From positions 1 through 35,528 of the forward strand of contig JBIKVP010000016.1 in assembly GCA_044356745.1 (NCBI GenBank): a stretch of 35,528 nt of DNA. The letters are read 5' to 3'. The stretch is from JBIKVP01 sp044356745. GTDB taxonomy: Bacteria; Pseudomonadota; Alphaproteobacteria; Rhizobiales; Beijerinckiaceae. Below the pieces are notes generated by a model. It was given only the letters and a program-made list of their open reading frames with translations, was not told the DNA's origin and ran no database searches. How positions within the stretch are numbered: the first letter of the stretch is position 1; each line of letters starts with the position of its first letter. The position numbers and the translations under genes were made by a program. Of the stretch, positions 30,853 to 35,528 are shown in pieces.

Positions 30853-31572
30853 GTGACGAATGATCTCACCCACCATTGGCGCGATTCTCAACAGAATCGC
30901 GCTTTTTTTGGCCGTCGCAAAGGCGTTGCCTTGCGTGATGGGCAAGAGCGGCTCATGCAGGGCGCTCTCCCCACGCTTCGTATTCCTGATGGGCCAATTA
31001 ATGATTTAAAGCCGCTATTTTCACAGCCTGTTACAAAGCTTTGGCTTGAGATTGGTTATGGCGGGGCGGAGCATCTTCTTCATGCTGCAAAGCTTTATCC
31101 TGAAACAGGTTTTATTGGCTGTGAGATGTTTAAAAATGGTATTGCCAAAGCTGTGCGCGGGATTACGGAATATCCTCTAACCAATGTGCGCTTAGCCACT
31201 GATGATGCCGCGTTACTTCTTGATCGCTTACCCGATGCATCGCTTGATCAAATTGATTTGTTTTATCCTGATCCATGGCCAAAACGCCGGCATCGCAAGA
31301 GACGTTTTATTTCCCGTGAGCGTGTTGATCAGATTGCACGTGTGCTCAAGCCACAAGGGCTTTTTCGTTTCGCGTCCGATATTGATGATTATGTCGCGTG
31401 GACGCTGATGCATCTTCAGCCGCGCACTGATTTTATCTGGACAGCACGATCATCCCATGACTGGCGCACGGTAGAGGGCGCGCAGTGGCTCGACTGGGTG
31501 CGCACGCGCTATGAATCCAAAGCCTTGCGCGAAGGACGCATTCCCGCTTATCTGACTTTTGAGCGGGTATAA
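30853..31572 (+). CDS. trmB: tRNA (guanine-N7-)-methyltransferase TrmB
   Basis: SAM-dependent enzyme that makes m7G46 in tRNA. It has 239 residues from a GTG start with a weak ribosome site, 12 bp after metK. Motifs are the SAM loop LEIGYGGAEH, the acidic GCEMFKNGIAKAV and the family hallmark DLFYPDPWPKRRHRKRR, with Asp and Arg residues for guanine binding. The end is the typical TRYESKALREGRIPAYLTFER. The metK-trmB pair is frequent in Alphaproteobacteria. Confidence 0.96.
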   Translation: MTNDLTHHWRDSQQNRAFFGRRKGVALRDGQERLMQGALPTLRIPDGPINDLKPLFSQPVTKLWLEIGYGGAEHLLHAAKLYPETGFIGCEMFKNGIAKAVRGITEYPLTNVRLATDDAALLLDRLPDASLDQIDLFYPDPWPKRRHRKRRFISRERVDQIARVLKPQGLFRFASDIDDYVAWTLMHLQPRTDFIWTARSSHDWRTVEGAQWLDWVRTRYESKALREGRIPAYLTFERV

Positions 31573-31605
31573 GTAGATTATAAAACACATAATAGGAGTT
31601 GCACC

Positions 31606-33207
31606 ATGATCACACGTCGTTTGCTGCTGACATCGGCGAGTGCAACCGCGGCGCTAGCCGCGTGTGGATTTTCACATCATGCGCTCGCGCAAACGGGTTT
31701 AATGTTTGGCAAGACGCGTGCTTTTTCATGGGAAGCGCTCATTGAGGAGGTTAACGCCTTAGCACGCAAGCCCTATGCTGCGCCTCCTGTCGTTAAACCT
31801 GACGTGCTGGAGGCGATTGATTATGATGCTCATGGCAAAATTCGCTATAAGCCAGAGGCTGCCCTCTTTGGCAGTGGAGAAGATAAAAGCGATTATCCTG
31901 TTACGTTTTTTCATTTAGGGCGTTATTTTCAAAAGCCTGTGCGGATGTTTGTCGTTAAAGATGAGAAAGCGCGGGAAATTACGTATCAAAAAAATCTGTT
32001 TGAGATGCCTGAAAACAGTCCAGCGCATCAGCTGCCTGATAATGTGGGATTTGCAGGATTCCGGTTTCAGGAAAGCGTTAAAGGGCGTGTTAATCTTCAA
32101 GGAAAAACGCTTGATTGGCAAAAAAATGATTGGCTTGCTTTTTTAGGCGCATCTTATTTCCGCGCGATTGGTGCAATGTATCAATATGGATTATCCGCAC
32201 GCGGTATTGCGATTGATGTCGCGGTGCATGATGCACCTGAAGAGTTCCCTGCATTTACGCATATTTATTTTGATACACCTGAAGAGGGTGAAAAGAATGT
32301 GAGTTTTTATGCGCTGCTTGATGGGCCAAGTGTTGTCGGTGCGTTCCATTTTATATGTTCGCGTGATCAAGGCGTAACGATGGAGATCGATTCGAAGATT
32401 GTTTTACGAAAAGATGTTAAGCGATTGGGTTTGGCCCCTCTGACCTCAATGTATTGGTTTTCAGAAAATCAGAAAAAAACCGCGGTCGATTGGCGTCCAG
32501 AAGTGCATGATTCGGATGGTCTCTCACTTTGGACAGGTTCTGGTGAGCGTATCTGGCGGCCACTTAATAATCCGCCACGCACGATCACTTCTGCGTTTGT
32601 GGATGATAATCCGCGTGGCTTTGGTCTCATGCAGCGTGATCGGGTGCAGGGACATTATCTTGATGGCGTTTTTTATGAGCGTCGTCCCTCACTTTGGGTT
32701 GAGCCACAAGGGAATTGGGGCAAGGGCGCTGTGCAACTCGTTGAAATTCCCACTGATGATGAGATTCACGACAATATTGTTGCAATGTGGGTTCCACATG
32801 CTCCTGCAAAAGCGGGACAACGTTATGATTTAAGCTATAAACTTTATTGGCAGAACGATGAACCAACACCTACGCCTCTTGCGCGATGTGTGGCAACTCG
32901 CCTTGGCAATGGTGGTCAGCCGGGTCAAGCGCGTCCCTCAGGCGTGCGTAAGTTTATGCTCGAATTTATGGGCAAGCCACTTGAAAACATTCCTTTTGGT
33001 GCACGCCCTGAAGTCATATTATCGGCATCTCGCGGCACATTTTCTTACATTTTCAGCGAGGCACTGCCTAATGATGTGGCGGGGCATTGGCGGGCGCAAT
33101 TTGATTTGACCACAACAGGGTCTGAGCCTGTGGATATGCGCTGCTTTCTTAAATTAGGGGATCAGATTTTGAGCGAAACGTGGCTTTACCAGTATCACCC
33201 GTTTTAA
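31606..33207 (+). CDS. opgG: Periplasmic glucan biosynthesis protein OpgG/MdoG family
   Basis: Periplasmic protein for synthesis of osmoregulated periplasmic glucans. It has 533 residues. The N terminus ITRRLLLTSASATAALAAC with twin Arg (4-5) looks like a Tat signal, ending near ALAQ (28); OpgD-type paralogues use Tat and OpgG proper uses Sec, so the opgG/opgD distinction is open. MdoG-domain segments include FHLGRYFQKPVRMFVV, LGASYFRAIGAMYQYGLSARGIAID, DGLSLWTGSGERIWRPLNNP and FGLMQRDR. An AGGAG ribosome site precedes the ATG. The glucosyltransferase opgH is not adjacent. Confidence 0.93.
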   Translation: MITRRLLLTSASATAALAACGFSHHALAQTGLMFGKTRAFSWEALIEEVNALARKPYAAPPVVKPDVLEAIDYDAHGKIRYKPEAALFGSGEDKSDYPVTFFHLGRYFQKPVRMFVVKDEKAREITYQKNLFEMPENSPAHQLPDNVGFAGFRFQESVKGRVNLQGKTLDWQKNDWLAFLGASYFRAIGAMYQYGLSARGIAIDVAVHDAPEEFPAFTHIYFDTPEEGEKNVSFYALLDGPSVVGAFHFICSRDQGVTMEIDSKIVLRKDVKRLGLAPLTSMYWFSENQKKTAVDWRPEVHDSDGLSLWTGSGERIWRPLNNPPRTITSAFVDDNPRGFGLMQRDRVQGHYLDGVFYERRPSLWVEPQGNWGKGAVQLVEIPTDDEIHDNIVAMWVPHAPAKAGQRYDLSYKLYWQNDEPTPTPLARCVATRLGNGGQPGQARPSGVRKFMLEFMGKPLENIPFGARPEVILSASRGTFSYIFSEALPNDVAGHWRAQFDLTTTGSEPVDMRCFLKLGDQILSETWLYQYHPF

Positions 33208-33214
33208 TTTTTTT

Positions 33215-33246
33215 CTAAGTCCTAGCCTTCGCTAAGTCCTAGCCTT
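33215..33246. repeat. Two tandem 15-bp direct repeats before dnaG
   Basis: CTAAGTCCTAGCCTT occurs at 33215-33229 and 33232-33246 with a 17-bp period. It lies 28 bp before dnaG and just after the opgG stop. It could be slippage or a regulatory pair; nothing else in the window matches it. Confidence 0.6.
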
Positions 33247-33273
33247 TGAATTGTGTTCGTGTAAAATAAGGCC

Positions 33274-35235
33274 ATGAAATACCCGCCTCACATTCTCGAT
33301 GAGATCAAAGCACGGCTCCCCGCTTCGAGTGTCATTGGGCAGCGTGTGAAGATCGTCAAAGCAGGGCGTGAGTGGAAGGGGTTATCGCCCTTCAATGCCG
33401 AGAAATCGCCCTCCTTTTATGTCAATGATCAAAAGCAGTTCTGGCATGATTTTTCGTCGGGTAAATCAGGTGATGTGTTCACATTCCTCATGGAAACAGA
33501 GGGCTTAAGCTTTCCTGAAGCGGTTGAAAAGCTCGCTCAAGAGGCGGGTGTTACCCTGCCAAAAGCCACGTTTGAGTCGGTAGAGCAAGAAAAACGCCTC
33601 AAAAATCTTTATGAGATTATGGAGCTTGCGGCACGCTTTTTTGAAACGCAGCTTAACGAGCCTGTCGGGCGCGATGCACGCGATTACATTGTGAAGCGCG
33701 GTCTCACACAAGCCACGTTGCGCGAATTTCGCATCGGTTATGCCCCTGAAAGCCGCGTCGCATTGATGCGCTATTTGCAGGATCAGGGCGTTGAGACACG
33801 TCAGATCGTTGATGCAGGGCTTGCTATTCAACCAGAGGACGATCACCGCGAAGCTTATGATCGTTTTCGGGATCGCCTGATTATTCCGATACAAGACCTG
33901 AAAGGGCGTGTGATTGCTTTTGGTGGACGCGCACTTAAAGCGGACGCGCAGCCCAAATATCTCAATAGTCCTGAGACCGAGTTGTTCAAGAAAGGGCAGA
34001 CGCTTTTTAATGCGCATCGTGCCCGTGAGAGTGCGTTTAAAGTGCGCTCCATGATTGTTGTTGAAGGGTATATGGATGCGATTGCCGTTTATCAAAACGG
34101 CATATCAGGCGTTGTGGCTACACTCGGAACGGCTTTCACGCCTGAGCAGATCAGTGCCTTATGGCGCTTAGCCCCTGAGCCTGTGATTTGCTTTGACGGT
34201 GATAGGGCAGGTTTAAGCGCAGCGCATAAAGCATTGGAGCGCATTCTCCCTGCATTGCATGTGGGCTATTCGTTCAAGTTTGCTTTTTTGCCGCAAGGCA
34301 AAGACCCTGATGACATGCTCAAAAGTGAAGGTGTTGATGCGTTCAAGCGTGTGATTGATCAGGCGCTGCCGCTTTGGGATGTGCTTTGGCGCTCTGAGGT
34401 TGAAAAATCAAACCTTTCAACCCCCGATGGCCAAGCCGTGCTTGAAAAACAGCTGACTGATAAAATCGGGATGATAGGCGATGAAAAGGTGCGTTGGCGC
34501 TATCGCAAGGCAGCGCAAATTCATTTGCCTGATCTCTTTTGGCGCACGGAAAAAAATAAGGTTTCTCACCAGCGTACACTCACAGCCATTGGTGCGCGTG
34601 TGTCAAATGAGCTGTTTGAGACCACGGCGCATCGTTTAGAGAGTTTGGAAAGTCTGTTTTTAGGTTTGTGTGTCGAGCATCCAGAGTTGGCGCGCGAGCA
34701 TCAAGAGCGCATTGTCTATCTTAATTTTCGCGGGGAATACCGTCATGAAGTCGGCACGGTATATTCTTTTAATGCTTTCAGACAACATTTGATTAATATT
34801 ATTGATGAGTCCGAACATTTATCCGCAGAGGATATTTATCGGCGAACGGATACTTCATTTTTTACGTTACTTGATGAGGTTCATGGTGCAGGAACAGCGC
34901 GGTTGCCCATGGGGCATCGCTTGCGCAAGCGCTTTAGTATTCTTGATTATGAACCCTATTTTGATTTTGTCAGTGAGTGCTTTACCCATTTTCTTGATAT
35001 GCTTTATTTGCGCAATATGGAGGATGAGCGGGATGCACTTTATGAAACGATGGACGATAATGCAGACGAAATGACAGAGCAGACTTTTCTTGCCCGTATT
35101 CGTGAAATCGATTTACTGGGTGAGGCTATAAAATCGCGCGATAATGATTTAGCTGAACAAGCTGCAAATATTCGGAACACTACCGGAACGCTTCAAGGGG
35201 CTGCCGTGTTTGAACAGATGCCTCGTGCAGCTTAG
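33274..35235 (+). CDS. dnaG: DNA primase DnaG with degenerate zinc finger
   Basis: Makes RNA primers at the replication fork. It has 653 residues. The N-terminal CHC2-type domain is recognisable (WKGLSPFNAEKSPSF; FWHDFSSGKSGDVFTF), but the four zinc ligands of classical DnaG are replaced by S38, N41, D59 and S62. The RNA polymerase core follows with the TOPRIM motifs: the Glu in IVVEGYMDAI and the Asp pair in ICFDGDRAGL. The C-terminal part is the helical DnaB-binding region, with Glu/Asp-rich helices and a Gln/Ala tail. The AAGG two bases before the ATG is a poor ribosome site; the start fits the family (MKYPPHILDEIKARL). Confidence 0.96.
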   Translation: MKYPPHILDEIKARLPASSVIGQRVKIVKAGREWKGLSPFNAEKSPSFYVNDQKQFWHDFSSGKSGDVFTFLMETEGLSFPEAVEKLAQEAGVTLPKATFESVEQEKRLKNLYEIMELAARFFETQLNEPVGRDARDYIVKRGLTQATLREFRIGYAPESRVALMRYLQDQGVETRQIVDAGLAIQPEDDHREAYDRFRDRLIIPIQDLKGRVIAFGGRALKADAQPKYLNSPETELFKKGQTLFNAHRARESAFKVRSMIVVEGYMDAIAVYQNGISGVVATLGTAFTPEQISALWRLAPEPVICFDGDRAGLSAAHKALERILPALHVGYSFKFAFLPQGKDPDDMLKSEGVDAFKRVIDQALPLWDVLWRSEVEKSNLSTPDGQAVLEKQLTDKIGMIGDEKVRWRYRKAAQIHLPDLFWRTEKNKVSHQRTLTAIGARVSNELFETTAHRLESLESLFLGLCVEHPELAREHQERIVYLNFRGEYRHEVGTVYSFNAFRQHLINIIDESEHLSAEDIYRRTDTSFFTLLDEVHGAGTARLPMGHRLRKRFSILDYEPYFDFVSECFTHFLDMLYLRNMEDERDALYETMDDNADEMTEQTFLARIREIDLLGEAIKSRDNDLAEQAANIRNTTGTLQGAAVFEQMPRAA

Positions 35236-35303
35236 AAAAAAGATTATTATTCAATTCTTGATTTATGGCTTTAGGGATTAGGTAGCCATCGTAATTTTCA
35301 ATT

Positions 35304-35528
35304 TTAATGTTGGATTCTCACCGTCATGGCCGAACCCGTCGGGTCAAGCCCGAGGACATGCTTGATCCGCCCATCCACGTCTTTAGAATAGCTAAAGGGT
35401 TTTAAGGCGTGGATACCCGCAACAAGTGCACTGCTGTCCGGTTTAATTTTTACAAGTTTAGTTTCATCTGTTTTAAGTTTTTGCTTGGGCTTTGCGGTGG
35501 TTTCAGGAGGTTTTGGATTGTTTTTGTG
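35304..35528 (-). CDS. Partial protein, C terminus encoded by a palindromic repeat
   Basis: An open frame of 74 codons with no stop enters from the right edge and ends at TAA (35306-35304). The visible first third is Lys/Pro/Thr-rich (NNPKPPETTAKPKQKLKTDE), like a linker. The last 40 residues (SSALVAGIHALKPFSYSKD then VDGRIKHVLGLDPTGSAMTV) are translated from the repeat element. Such Arg-Ile-Lys and Ala-Met-Thr patterns are typical translations of alphaproteobacterial palindromic repeats. The protein is unidentified because its main part lies outside the window. The frame could also be fortuitously open. Confidence 0.5.
   Translation of the reverse strand, partial: HKNNPKPPETTAKPKQKLKTDETKLVKIKPDSSALVAGIHALKPFSYSKDVDGRIKHVLGLDPTGSAMTVRIQH
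35321..35419. repeat. Second copy of the palindromic repeat family
   Basis: It begins CCGTCATGGC and contains ATCCACGTCTT / AAGGCGTGGAT arms (near 35383-35393 and 35403-35413). It ends with TTTAAGGCGTGGATACCCG (35401-35419), identical to 20943-20961 in the degP element. The same order of blocks in both places defines a family. This copy lies inside a minus-strand open frame. Confidence 0.65.

Noticed and set aside
1..35528. CRISPR arrays, prophage genes, integrases, transposases, toxin-antitoxin pairs or defence genes.
   Set aside because: None seen; all larger frames are housekeeping, flagellar or hypothetical genes and the repeats found are palindromic elements, not spaced arrays.

Overview
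The window is about 35.5 kb of a gene-dense, moderately low-GC alphaproteobacterial chromosome. The assignment rests on several independent signs. There is a Caulobacter-type flagellar regulatory region with a CtrA-like box (TTAA-N7-TTAA) and an enhancer-dependent sigma54 promoter. The order fliL-fliM-DUF6468-MotE is typical of the class. DnaG lacks its zinc ligands, and intergenic palindromic repeats of alphaproteobacterial type are present. The order or family within the class cannot be settled from the sequence alone. No tRNA, rRNA, CRISPR array, transposase or phage gene was found, so this is core chromosome rather than a mobile island.

Layout. (1) 0.1-5.5 kb is housekeeping: mutY (-) divergent from a DciA-like gene; a secreted His/Gly/Tyr-rich protein; a sugar-phosphate nucleotidyltransferase (-); an Rrf2 regulator followed by cysK; and a YqeY/GatB-like gene. 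(2) 5.5-9.1 kb is the minus-strand flagellar operon flgF-flgG-flgA-flgH (rod, P-ring chaperone, L-ring), closed by a strong terminator. (3) 9.1-9.43 kb is a divergent control region. (4) 9.4-16.7 kb is a plus-strand series of fliL, fliM, DUF6468, motE-like and a 1189-residue beta-repeat/TPR envelope protein. (5) 16.8-20.8 kb is hflK-hflC-DUF2065-degP, a membrane and periplasmic protein quality-control block, followed by a 243-bp repeat element flanked by a 12-bp direct duplication. (6) 21.2-23.7 kb is secE-nusG joined directly to tatD and a PhnP-like metallo-beta-lactamase-fold gene, without the usual rplK/rplA. (7) 23.8-28.0 kb holds two unrecognised proteins around a glutathionylspermidine-synthase-like ATP-grasp gene. 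(8) 28.1-35.2 kb has purD, metK-trmB, opgG and dnaG. (9) The right edge carries a second copy of the palindromic repeat, read in frame as the C terminus of a minus-strand protein that continues beyond the window.

How the parts fit. The flagellar genes form a two-tier unit. A CtrA-type promoter drives the early switch genes (fliL, fliM). A sigma54 promoter with an IHF-like site and a palindromic upstream element drives the later rod and ring genes in the opposite direction from the same 330 bp. The Rrf2-cysK pair looks like a cysteine-sensing module: the regulator ends in Asp-Phe-Ala-Ile, the kind of C-terminal tail that docks into the CysK active site in other partners, and the regulator-cysK spacer is filled with AT-rich inverted repeats around a perfect TATAAT. 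DciA and DnaG are both helicase/primase-side replication factors.

The points most worth following are the Rrf2 C-terminal tail, the divergent flagellar promoter region, the repeat insertion at the degP stop codon, the repeat-encoded protein tail at the right edge, and the large uncharacterised proteins at 13.1 kb and 25.8 kb.
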